DNA from: JBLNDJ01 sp050261515
Lineage (GTDB): Bacteria; Acidobacteriota; Terriglobia; Bryobacterales; Bryobacteraceae
Assembly: GCA_050261515.1 (NCBI GenBank)
Contig: JBLNDJ010000056.1
Coordinates: 102,901 to 166,900, forward strand
DNA: 64,000 nt
Direction of reading: 5' to 3'
Shown: positions 57,084 through 64,000 of the stretch, one piece after another
How positions within the stretch are numbered: the first letter of the stretch is position 1
How the letters are laid out: each line of letters begins with the position of its first letter
Position numbers and translations under genes: made by a program
Notes under the pieces: generated by a model
The model's input: the letters and a program-made list of their open reading frames with translations, nothing else
Database searches by the model: none
What the model was told of the DNA's origin: nothing

Positions 57084-57159
57084 ATCTGCGTTTATCTGAG
57101 TTCATCTGCGGCTGAATAAAAGCACTTTGGGCCGCCGATGAACGCCGATAAACGCCGAT
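57084..57159. repeat. Inverted-repeat element A between ccmB and ccmC
   Basis: Arms at 57084-57112 and 57131-57159 pair at 25 of 29 positions around an 18-base loop. Each arm is built from repeated ATCTGCGTT(C/T) units, and the right arm ends 3 bp before the ccmC Shine-Dalgarno (GGAGG). A related element lies at 63773-63878. As RNA it would form a long hairpin inside the ccm message. Confidence 0.75.
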
Positions 57160-57171
57160 AATGGAGGCCCT

Positions 57172-57849
57172 GTGCGACAGAAGTTGATTTATGCCCTTGC
57201 GTTCCTCGCGGCGGTTCTGCTCGCCCGGAACTTGTATGTGATGCTGCTCCAGTTTCCGGATGAGGTGCAGCAGGGGCCGATTTTCCGCATCATCTTCTTC
57301 CATGTGCCGGTGGCTTGGACTGCCTTCCTCTGTTTTTTTGCGGCTTTGATCGCTAGTGTCGCGTACCTTGTTACGAAGAATTTGCGCTATGACGCTTTCG
57401 CGGCTTCGGTTACCGAGGTCGGCCTGGCTTTCGGCGCGGCCAATTTACTTACGGGGATGATCTGGGGCCGCATCATCTGGGGCATCTGGTGGACTTGGGA
57501 CGCGCGCCTCACTTCCATGCTCGTCGGGTGGCTTATCTATGCGGGATATATGATGCTGCGGCATGCGATCGAGGAGCCGACCGAGCGGGCGAAGATGGCC
57601 GCGGTGCTTTCGATTTTCGCGTTCGCCGATGTGCCGATCATCTTCTTCTCGATCAAGTGGTGGCGCACGCAGCATCCGCAGCCGGTCATCTGGGGCGGCG
57701 GGTCAATGGACCCGGCCTACTGGCGCATGATGTTCGTGAACTGGATTCCGCTGCTGATGCTCGGGGGCGCGCTGCTGCTCATCCGGATGCGTCAGGAACA
57801 GACGGCGCGCGAGGTGGACGCTCTGCGCCGCCAGGCGCACGCGTTTTGA
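57172..57849 (+). CDS. ccmC: Heme exporter protein CcmC
   Basis: Transfers heme to CcmE. 225 residues, six helices. The WWD motif reads WGIWWTWDARLTSMLVGWL; the two heme His are in IIFFHVPVAW and WWRTQHPQP. The start is GTG, with GGAGG 6 bp before it, just after element A. The small CcmD-like gene follows 13 bp later. Confidence 0.95.
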   Translation: MRQKLIYALAFLAAVLLARNLYVMLLQFPDEVQQGPIFRIIFFHVPVAWTAFLCFFAALIASVAYLVTKNLRYDAFAASVTEVGLAFGAANLLTGMIWGRIIWGIWWTWDARLTSMLVGWLIYAGYMMLRHAIEEPTERAKMAAVLSIFAFADVPIIFFSIKWWRTQHPQPVIWGGGSMDPAYWRMMFVNWIPLLMLGGALLLIRMRQEQTAREVDALRRQAHAF

Positions 57850-57862
57850 GCATAATATTCCT

Positions 57863-58060
57863 ATGCTTCAAGTCACCGGCGAGTTCACCGCCGAGCAATA
57901 CCAGCGCAACTTCCAGTTCCTGTTCTACGGCCTGCTGACCGCATGGCTGGTGCTGCTTGCTTTCGTAGCACTGCTGGCCTCGCGCGAGCGCAAGCTGCGC
58001 CGGGAGCTCGAGCGGCTCAGCCGGATGATCGAAGACAGGGAAAGCGAGGGCCGCTCATGA
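57863..58060 (+). CDS. CcmD-like small membrane protein
   Basis: A 65-residue protein: short N-terminus, one helix (FLFYGLLTAWLVLLAFVALL) and a charged C-terminal coil (RERKLRRELERLSRMIED). Size, topology and place after ccmC fit CcmD, which supports the CcmABC-CcmE complex. The sequence is too short and diverged for certainty. The stop overlaps the next gene by 4 bp (ATGA). Confidence 0.75.
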   Translation: MLQVTGEFTAEQYQRNFQFLFYGLLTAWLVLLAFVALLASRERKLRRELERLSRMIEDRESEGRS

Positions 58061-59388
58061 AACGCCGCCAGTTGTTCCAGACGCTCGCCGCGGGCGCGCT
58101 CGTTTCGAGCCGCGAGCTTGTGGCGCAGGAGAAAGTCGCGCGCGCGGTGCGCGGGATGCCTTCCCCGCGGATCAAAGACGTCCAGGCGATCGCGACCGCG
58201 CCCAACGGGCTGCGGCTCATCGTGGTCAAGATCGTCACGGACCAGGACGGGCTCTACGGGTACGGGTGCGCGACGTACACGCAGCGCGCGGATCTGGTGG
58301 TCCCGGCAATCGAGCGGTATCTGAAGCCGTTCCTCGCCGGCCACCCGGCCGACCGCATCGACGATATCTGGCAGGCCTGCTACAACAGCTCGTACTGGCG
58401 AAACGGCCCGGTGCTGAATAACGCGATCAGCGGCGTGGACCAGGCGCTGTGGGACATCAAGGGCCGGCAGGCGGGGATGCCCGTGTATCAACTGCTCGGC
58501 GGCAAATGCCGCGAGGCGGTGGATTGCTACGGGCACGCGAGCGGCTTGGAGATCCCGGAGGTGATCGAGAACGCGCGGAAGTGGATGGCCCAAGGGTTCC
58601 GGCACGTGCGCGTCCAGATCGGCATCCCGGGGATGGATGGATACGGCGCGGGCGGCGGGCAGGCGCGCGTGGAGAAACTGCACGATGCGCCGGTGTACGA
58701 TCCCGCGGTGTACCTGCGGCGCGCGCTGAAGATGCTCGAGGCGGCCCGCAAGGAACTGAGCGACGAGGTGGAACTGCTCCACGATGTGCATGAGCGCGTT
58801 TCGCCGATCCAGGCCGTGCAGTTCGCCAAGGATGTCGAGAAGTTCAAGCTGTTCTTCCTGGAGGACCCGCTTTCGCCCGAGGACATCGCGTACTTCCGGC
58901 AGATGCGCTCGCAGTGCGCGACTCCGATCGCGATGGGCGAGCTGTTCAACAGCCCGCACGAGTGGACGCCGCTCATTGCCGAGCGGCTGATCGACTACAT
59001 ACGGATCCACATTTCGCAGGCGGGCGGGCTGACGCCGTGCCGGAAGATTGCGGCGCTCGGCGAGATTTTCGGCGTGAAGACAGCCTGGCATGGGCCGGGG
59101 GACGTTTCGCCGGTGGGCCATGCGGCGAACGTTGCGCTCGATCTGGCTTGCTACAACTTCGGCGTGCAGGAGTACTCGCCGTTCAATGAACGCTTGCAAG
59201 AGGTGTTCCAGGGGTGCCCGGTGCTGAAGAACGGGTATCTCTACGCGAACGAGGCCCCGGGTTGGGGCATCGAGGTGAACGAGAAGGCCGCGGCGAAGTA
59301 TCCGTTCGGCAATCAGGAGCGCCAGAACAGGTATAACGGCGGGTGGGGCGAGATCCGGAAGCCGGACGGCACGATCATCAAGCAGTAA
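58057..59388 (+). CDS. Enolase-superfamily ManD/RspA-like sugar-acid dehydratase with signal sequence
   Basis: A 443-residue enolase-superfamily protein closest to D-mannonate dehydratase. Seen: DCYGHASG, the metal ligands in LLHDVHERVSP (Asp), FFLEDPLSP (Glu) and AMGELFNSPHEW (Glu), and TAWHGPGDVSPVGHAANVAL, the ManD signature. It should dehydrate a hexonate. The N-terminus MKRRQLFQTLAAGALV is a twin-arginine-like signal not found in cytoplasmic ManD, so the enzyme is probably exported. It overlaps the ccmD-like gene by 4 bp but is unlikely to share its function. Confidence 0.88.
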   Translation: MKRRQLFQTLAAGALVSSRELVAQEKVARAVRGMPSPRIKDVQAIATAPNGLRLIVVKIVTDQDGLYGYGCATYTQRADLVVPAIERYLKPFLAGHPADRIDDIWQACYNSSYWRNGPVLNNAISGVDQALWDIKGRQAGMPVYQLLGGKCREAVDCYGHASGLEIPEVIENARKWMAQGFRHVRVQIGIPGMDGYGAGGGQARVEKLHDAPVYDPAVYLRRALKMLEAARKELSDEVELLHDVHERVSPIQAVQFAKDVEKFKLFFLEDPLSPEDIAYFRQMRSQCATPIAMGELFNSPHEWTPLIAERLIDYIRIHISQAGGLTPCRKIAALGEIFGVKTAWHGPGDVSPVGHAANVALDLACYNFGVQEYSPFNERLQEVFQGCPVLKNGYLYANEAPGWGIEVNEKAAAKYPFGNQERQNRYNGGWGEIRKPDGTIIKQ

Positions 59389-59427
59389 GAAGCTGGAAGC
59401 TAGAAGTTAGAAGCTAGAAGCCAGAAG
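59389..59427. repeat. Heptamer tandem repeat (GAAGCTA)
   Basis: Five and a half copies of a 7-bp unit (GAAGCTG, GAAGCTA, GAAGTTA, GAAGCTA, GAAGCCA, GAAG) fill the gap between the ManD-like and S9 peptidase genes and supply the peptidase stop codon and its last residues (LLASSF). Confidence 0.85.
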
Positions 59428-61317
59428 ACCGTCGAACCAGGCCAGGGTCCGGCGGATAATGTCTCTCTGGTGTGCCGGGTTGGCTATGGCGTGGCCTTCA
59501 CCGGGGTAGATGACGAATTCGGTTTTGACTCCCAGCGTTTTGAGGGCGTGCCAGAATTCCCAGGATTGGGGCGCCGGGCATTCGGCGTCGCGCTCGCCTA
59601 CTACGATGAGCGTCGGGGTCTTTACGTTTTTGATGTAGGTGATTGGTGAGCTGCGCGCGTAAGCCGCAGGGTCGTCATAGACCGAGGCTCCGAAGTAGGG
59701 GAGCATCCACTGGTCGATCAGGTTTTCTCCGTAATAGCTCTGCCAGTTGGACAGGCCGGCTCCGGCGACCGCGGCTCGGAAGCGGTTCGTTTGTGTGACG
59801 GCCCACATGGTCATGTAGCCTCCGTAGCTCCAGCCGGTTATGCCGACCCGGTTGTTGTCCACGGGCAGGGTCCTGATTACTTCATCGACCCCGTTGAGGA
59901 TGTCGCGGAAATCTCCGTAGCCGAAGTCTCGGATGTTGGCTTGCGCGAAGTCTTCGCCGAAGCCGAGGGAGCCTCGCGGGTTCGGGAATAGCACGAAATA
60001 TCCGGCGGCAGCCAGCAGGCTGGGCGTGCTTGCGGCGGGCCAGTGCGAGCCTTCCATGCCGGCGGGGCCTCCGTGGACCCAGACCACCAGCGGCCAGCGC
60101 TTGTTTGCGTCGTAGGCGCGCGGGTAGAGGAGCCAGCCCTGCACGCGGCGGCCTTCGCTCGTCCAGCGGAGGCTCCTGGCTTCGCCCCATTCGGGTTTGC
60201 GGTCCGCGTTCAGGTTCGTGATTTGCTTCCACGCTCCGATCGGGCCGGCCCAGATTTCGGGGGGGTCGGTAAAGGAATGCCGGATGACGGCGGAGGTCTT
60301 TCCGTCGCGCGAAAGCGCGGCTCCAGGGAGCCAGCCGTTTTGCGAGACGACACCGGGGCCTCGCCAGAGCGTCTCGCGGCGCCCGCTTTGCGGGTCGAGC
60401 GCGGCGAAGGCCGTCTCGCCCCCGGCGAGTTGCGGTATCAGGATGCGGCCGTCTTCGAGCCAGTGGATGCCCGCCGCCGATGCTCTCATTCCGGGCGTGA
60501 GGTTGCGCGCTTCTCCGCCCGACGCAGGGATGAGGAACACGTCGCCGCCCGTCATGCCTTCGTCGCTCATGAGGCCCGAGACGAAAGCGATCGCGCGGCC
60601 GTCGGGCGACCAGCGCGGGTCGGCGATCTGGAGCGGCGGCTTCCAGAGCGCGGTGGTTTTGCGGGCGTGAATATCGATGGTGTAGAGCTTCGCGATGTAC
60701 CAGTTGTCATCGCCGGGGCCGGGCGCGCCTGTCGCGGCGAAGGCCCGGCCGTCGGGCGCCCAGTCGAATTCGTAGATGTAGAGATCGGGCGGCGACACCT
60801 GCCTTACTTTGCCTCCGTTCGCGTCAACGATCGCGATGCGCTGGTGATAGATCTTCGCCCCGATGACGCCGGTCTCGGGCGTCGAGGGCTGAAGCGGCCC
60901 GGCGGCGCGCGGCGCGTTTTCGGTGAAGAGAAACGCGATGGACTTTCCGTCGGGGGACCAGCGTGGCGACGCCAGGAAGCCGGTGAGGTCCGTCAAGCGC
61001 TTCGGCGCGCCTCCGTTGGCGTCCGTAACGTATAGCTGATCGGAAAGGAACGCCAGGCGGCGGCCGTCGGGCGACCACGCGATTCCGGTGCCTGCGGCGA
61101 CGCGGCGGGGCGCGCCTGAGCCCGCGTGCAGGTCCTGAATGAAAATGCCTCCGGCCGCCCCGGCCCAGGCGGCGCGGGTTCCGTCCGGTGCGACCGCGAC
61201 CTCGCGCAGGCCTTCGGTGGCGGCGAGCGCGTCGTAGACGCGGTCGAACGAAAACTGTGCGGCCGCCGCGAGGCCGAACGAGACGCAAGAGACAGCTAGC
61301 AGGCGTGCGGTTTTCAA
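59407..61317 (-). CDS. S9-family prolyl-oligopeptidase-like exported peptidase
   Basis: A 636-residue peptidase. Signal peptide (MKTARLLAVSCVSFGLAAA), an N-terminal beta-propeller built of TolB-like repeats (WSPDGRRLAFLSD, WSPDGKSIAFLF, WAPDGRAFAAT, WSPDGRAIAFVS), then the alpha/beta-hydrolase domain with nucleophile Ser in GITGWSYGGYMT, a late Asp in VVGERDAECP and His in YPGEGHAIAN. It should cleave after Pro or small residues in the periplasm or outside. It is convergent with the ManD-like gene. Confidence 0.93.
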   Translation of the reverse strand: MKTARLLAVSCVSFGLAAAAQFSFDRVYDALAATEGLREVAVAPDGTRAAWAGAAGGIFIQDLHAGSGAPRRVAAGTGIAWSPDGRRLAFLSDQLYVTDANGGAPKRLTDLTGFLASPRWSPDGKSIAFLFTENAPRAAGPLQPSTPETGVIGAKIYHQRIAIVDANGGKVRQVSPPDLYIYEFDWAPDGRAFAATGAPGPGDDNWYIAKLYTIDIHARKTTALWKPPLQIADPRWSPDGRAIAFVSGLMSDEGMTGGDVFLIPASGGEARNLTPGMRASAAGIHWLEDGRILIPQLAGGETAFAALDPQSGRRETLWRGPGVVSQNGWLPGAALSRDGKTSAVIRHSFTDPPEIWAGPIGAWKQITNLNADRKPEWGEARSLRWTSEGRRVQGWLLYPRAYDANKRWPLVVWVHGGPAGMEGSHWPAASTPSLLAAAGYFVLFPNPRGSLGFGEDFAQANIRDFGYGDFRDILNGVDEVIRTLPVDNNRVGITGWSYGGYMTMWAVTQTNRFRAAVAGAGLSNWQSYYGENLIDQWMLPYFGASVYDDPAAYARSSPITYIKNVKTPTLIVVGERDAECPAPQSWEFWHALKTLGVKTEFVIYPGEGHAIANPAHQRDIIRRTLAWFDGLLASSF

Positions 61318-61400
61318 GGACGCTCCTCAGGATGAGTGTACCGGAGCGCCCCGTGCCGCCGGGGCCCTCTGCAGTCCGCCGCGGGCCGAGGGCCTGGCTC

Positions 61401-61586
61401 CTAGATCTCGCGGCCGCGGCCGCCCCGGGCGAAGTGCGCGATGAGCGAGACCACGAAAATGATCAGGAACAGATAGAACAGAAGCTTCGCGATTCCAGCC
61501 GTTGCGGCGGCAATGCCTCCGAACCCGAACACCGCCGCAATGATCGCGAGAACCAGAAACACCAAAGCCCAATTGAGAATCGACAT
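61401..61586 (-). CDS. DUF1328-type small membrane protein
   Basis: A 61-residue protein with two hydrophobic helices (MSILNWALVFLVLAIIAAVF and LLFYLFLIIFVVSLIAHFA), a Gly-rich hinge (GFGGIAAATAGIA) and a basic tail. The pattern matches the DUF1328/YtjA family of small stress-induced membrane proteins. A good RBS (GGGAGGAA) lies before the ATG. Function unknown. Confidence 0.85.
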   Translation of the reverse strand: MSILNWALVFLVLAIIAAVFGFGGIAAATAGIAKLLFYLFLIIFVVSLIAHFARGGRGREI

Positions 61587-61642
61587 AGTTGTTCCTCCCG
61601 GCTATTTGATGATCGCCGGCCGCCGGTGAGAAGATTTTTCGT

Positions 61643-62650
61643 ATGCGTATCGGACTCGTGCTCGCGTTAGCGGTTTCGGCGGCGGCGATTGAACCGGGTA
61701 AGGTATGGCTCGATACGTCGGGCAAGCCGATCCAGGCGCACTCGGCAGGCATCCTGCTCAAAGACGGCGTTTATTACTGGTACGGCGAGGACAAGACGCT
61801 CGGCAATTTCAACCAGACGGGAATTTCGTGCTATTCGTCGCGCAATCTGCGCGAGTGGACCCGCCAGGGCACGGCGCTTCCCAAAGACGCGCTACCTCCC
61901 CAGTTCCGCGACCAGGGCATCTGCGAGCGCGCCAAGGTGCTGTTCAACAAGAAGACCGGCAAGTACGTCATGTGGATGCACCTGGATTCGAAGGACTACA
62001 CGGTCGCGAGCGCGGGCGTGGCCGTGGCGGACCGTCCCGCGGGGCCGTTCCGGTTCCTCGGTTATAAGCGTCCGGTGAAGTACGACTTCGGGTATCCGGA
62101 GAAAGACCGCACGCGGCAGAGCCAACTCGGCGGGACGTATCGCGATATGAACCTTTTCCTCGACGACGACGGGCGCGCGTATGCGTTCTATGCTTCCGAG
62201 GACAACTGGACGATGTATGTCGTGCGGCTGAACGAAGAATTCACCGCGGCCGAGGAACCAGCCGTGCTGGGCAAGACGTGGTCGCGCATTCTGGTGCGGA
62301 AGATGCGAGAAGCGCCTGCTCCATTCAAATACAAGGGGAAGTACTACCTGATCACATCCGGGTGCACGGGATGGGCTCCGAATGCAGCGGATTACGCGGT
62401 TGCGGACCACGTGCTCGGCCCCTACGAGATGCGGGGCAGCCCCATGCGCGGGCCGGACGCGGACAAGACATTTTTCGCCCAGAGCACGTACGTAATTCCC
62501 GCGCCCGGAAAGCCGGCGGGCTCGTTCATCTTCCTCGCGGACCGCTGGAACGCGAGGCGGCTCGAGGATTCGCGCTACGTGTGGCTGCCATTCACGATGA
62601 AGCCGGACGGCACGTTCACGATCGAGTGGCTGGACCGGTGGGAGCCATGA
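61643..62650 (+). CDS. Exported GH43-like glycoside hydrolase
   Basis: A 335-residue five-bladed beta-propeller protein with a signal peptide (MRIGLVLALAVSAAAIEPG). Motifs: HSAGILLKDGVYYWYGEDK, RDMNLFLDDDGRAYAFYAS and YKGKYYLITSGCTGW, as in family 43-type arabinan/xylan hydrolases and in the related GH43-like proteins of Acidobacteria and Planctomycetes. The catalytic acid cannot be fixed by eye. It likely acts on plant or microbial polysaccharide outside the cell; the AKR gene follows 15 bp later. Confidence 0.82.
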   Translation: MRIGLVLALAVSAAAIEPGKVWLDTSGKPIQAHSAGILLKDGVYYWYGEDKTLGNFNQTGISCYSSRNLREWTRQGTALPKDALPPQFRDQGICERAKVLFNKKTGKYVMWMHLDSKDYTVASAGVAVADRPAGPFRFLGYKRPVKYDFGYPEKDRTRQSQLGGTYRDMNLFLDDDGRAYAFYASEDNWTMYVVRLNEEFTAAEEPAVLGKTWSRILVRKMREAPAPFKYKGKYYLITSGCTGWAPNAADYAVADHVLGPYEMRGSPMRGPDADKTFFAQSTYVIPAPGKPAGSFIFLADRWNARRLEDSRYVWLPFTMKPDGTFTIEWLDRWEP

Positions 62651-62665
62651 GATATTAGTGTCCGT

Positions 62666-63772
62666 ATGTCCTCCTCACGCAGGTCCTTCCTCGCGGGCAG
62701 CCTGGCGCTTCCGGCTGCGGCTTCGCTTCGCGCTTCGGCCGCGCCGGACAAGCCGGCGCTCGCTTACCGCACGCTCGGCAGAACGGGGCTCAAGGTTACG
62801 ACGGTCGGCTACGGGTGCATGATCACGTCGGACCCGGCGGTGATCCAGCGCGCGGTCGATCTGGGGATCAATTTCTTCGACACGGCGCGCGAGTATCAGT
62901 CGGGCAACAACGAGCGCATGGTGGGGACGGCGCTCAAAGGCCGCCGCCAGAAGATCTACCTGGCGACGAAGACCGAGGGCGATTCGACCAAAAGCGCGCT
63001 CGAGCAGCTCGATACGAGCCTGCGGGAATTGCAGACCGATTACGTGGACGTCTGGCACCTGCACAGCAAGGACGCGCCCGCAGAAATTACCGATGAGCTG
63101 TGTGAAGCGCAGCTTATCGCGAAGAAGGCGGGAAAGATCCGGTTCGCGGGCGTGAGCACGCACTCGCCGAATGCGATCCGGGACGAGATCCTCAGGCGGG
63201 GGCACTTCGACGTGGTGCTGGCCGTCTACAACTTCATGGTGGGGAAGGCGGACGAGGCGTTTCTCGCCGCGATGCAGAAGGCCAACATCGGCGTGGTGGC
63301 GATGAAGGTAATGGCAGGCGGCGACAAGAAGCGGCCGGTCATGAAGCGCGAAGGCGCGGCGTTGGCGGCGCTGAAATGGATTCTCAGGAATCCGGCGGTC
63401 GCGACGACGATCCCGAGCATGACGGACAACGACCAGCTCGACGAGAACATGCTCGCCATGGCCGGAGCGTTCAGCGAAGCGGACGCCAAGGTGCTGGCGG
63501 CGCGGGCGGATGAGATTCAGAGCATCTACTGCCGCATGTGCAACGCGTGCAGCGGCCAGTGCCCGCAAGGACTGCCGGTGCGCGAGGTGCTGCGGTCGGT
63601 GATGTACGCCGAGGGCTACGGCCAGTTCGCGCTGGGGCGGGAGCATTTCCGCAGGCTGCCGGCCGAAGCGCAGGACGTGCGGTGCGCCGACTGCGCTGGA
63701 TGCAGCGTGAAATGCCCGAACGGCGTGGCGGTGGCGAAGCGGGCGGAATTGGCGCAGGCTTGGTTCGCTTAA
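62666..63772 (+). CDS. Tat-exported aldo/keto reductase with C-terminal 4Fe-4S motifs
   Basis: A 368-residue protein. Twin-arginine signal SSRRSFLAGSLALPAAASL, then an AKR barrel with the catalytic set in NFFDTAREY (Asp, Tyr), LATKTEG (Lys) and VWHLHSKD (His). The C-terminus carries CRMCNACSGQCPQG and CADCAGCSVKCPNG, ferredoxin-like Cys sets for two clusters. The role is probably oxidoreduction of a sugar or sugar acid in the periplasm, perhaps with the neighbouring GH43-like and ManD-like enzymes. Its electron partner is unknown. Confidence 0.9.
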   Translation: MSSSRRSFLAGSLALPAAASLRASAAPDKPALAYRTLGRTGLKVTTVGYGCMITSDPAVIQRAVDLGINFFDTAREYQSGNNERMVGTALKGRRQKIYLATKTEGDSTKSALEQLDTSLRELQTDYVDVWHLHSKDAPAEITDELCEAQLIAKKAGKIRFAGVSTHSPNAIRDEILRRGHFDVVLAVYNFMVGKADEAFLAAMQKANIGVVAMKVMAGGDKKRPVMKREGAALAALKWILRNPAVATTIPSMTDNDQLDENMLAMAGAFSEADAKVLAARADEIQSIYCRMCNACSGQCPQGLPVREVLRSVMYAEGYGQFALGREHFRRLPAEAQDVRCADCAGCSVKCPNGVAVAKRAELAQAWFA

Positions 63773-63878
63773 ATCTGCGTTCATCTGCGTTCATCTGCGG
63801 CTAGCATTGTTTTTGAGAGGGTTCATCGTCGGGCGGCACTTTTATTTCAGCCGCAGATGAACGCAGATGAACACGGAT
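63773..63878. repeat. Inverted-repeat element B at the right edge
   Basis: Arms at 63773-63802 and 63849-63878 pair at 28 of 30 positions around a 46-base loop; the left arm begins directly after the AKR stop codon. Its arms are the same ATCTGCGTTC-type units as in element A (57084-57159). The remaining 122 bp to the window end show no supported gene. Confidence 0.75.
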
Positions 63879-64000
63879 TAATGGGGTGAACCCCTCTGTT
63901 GAGACAAACCGGATTGGCACACTTGCCGTTTAATGGTTTTCCCTTCTCAAACAGCCGATCCTCCGCCGGAATGGTCCTCGGTTGGCGAAGCGGAGGCGGG

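Noticed and set aside
63900..64000. Possible gene at the right edge (ATG at 63971)
   Set aside because: Only ten codons before the window ends and no RBS; cannot be supported.

Overview
The window reads as a high-GC bacterial chromosome segment, most likely from the Acidobacteriota and probably the Bryobacteraceae/Solibacter side. This is inferred from the gene families: an Oar-like outer-membrane barrel next to a VWFA-type protein, a PEP-CTERM protein, exported sugar-acid and Tat-type redox enzymes, a Ccm system with acidobacterial-looking CcmH and CcmI variants, and GTG/TTG starts. No rRNA, tRNA, CRISPR array or intact mobile element was seen. Genes are densely packed, many overlap by 4-30 bp, and no gene-free stretch exceeds 300 bp.

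Layout. 1-7.9 kb: the end of an exported Ig-like protein, a copper P-type ATPase, homoserine dehydrogenase plus a methyltransferase, a PEP-CTERM protein, an M28 peptidase and a second methyltransferase. 8.0-16.3 kb: a membrane methyltransferase and a LysR regulator divergent from gltB-gltD and a TauE-like exporter, with a LysR-type box at about -65 of a good gltB promoter. 16.3-20.5 kb (minus strand): a tightly coupled operon of an isocitrate-lyase-family enzyme, LeuC-like and LeuD-like subunits and a LeuB/Icd-like dehydrogenase. It is separate from the true leucine operon and is the most interesting metabolic unit here. 20.6-25.1 kb: an ABC exporter, a TIM-barrel isomerase and a GT39-like membrane protein. 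25.3-30.4 kb: nfeD-slipin, a SPOR protein, lipA and lnt. 30.5-35.1 kb: an esterase, ychF, a MoxR ATPase and an MFS transporter.

35.1-40.5 kb: a LysR gene divergent from leuA-leuB-leuC-leuD. LeuA is short and lacks the C-terminal regulatory domain. A 51-bp copy of the leuD 3' end recurs about 0.9 kb downstream, after an ICMT-like gene, and suggests an inserted segment. 41.4-45.8 kb: a GH18 protein with a MopE-like tail, an AsmA-like protein, a VOC protein, and a lower-GC ClpP/SppA-class protease with its own promoter and a transposase relic behind it. 45.9-51.3 kb: a barrel protein lacking the usual N-terminal plug, a VWA protein, a coiled-coil membrane protein, a small Cys-motif protein and MarR.

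51.4-58.1 kb: a cytochrome c maturation cluster in the order ccmE-ccmF-ccmH-ccmI-like-(carboxypeptidase-regulatory-like membrane protein)-ccmA-ccmB-ccmC-ccmD-like. CcmE has a CxxxY motif instead of the usual heme-binding His motif, no ccmG is visible, and a 29-bp inverted repeat sits between ccmB and ccmC. 58.1-63.8 kb: exported carbohydrate and peptide enzymes (a ManD-like dehydratase, an S9 peptidase, a GH43-like protein, a Tat-type aldo/keto reductase with Fe-S motifs). The right edge holds a second copy of the inverted-repeat element.

All assignments come from reading motifs and context. No database search was run, so family names are recognition-based.
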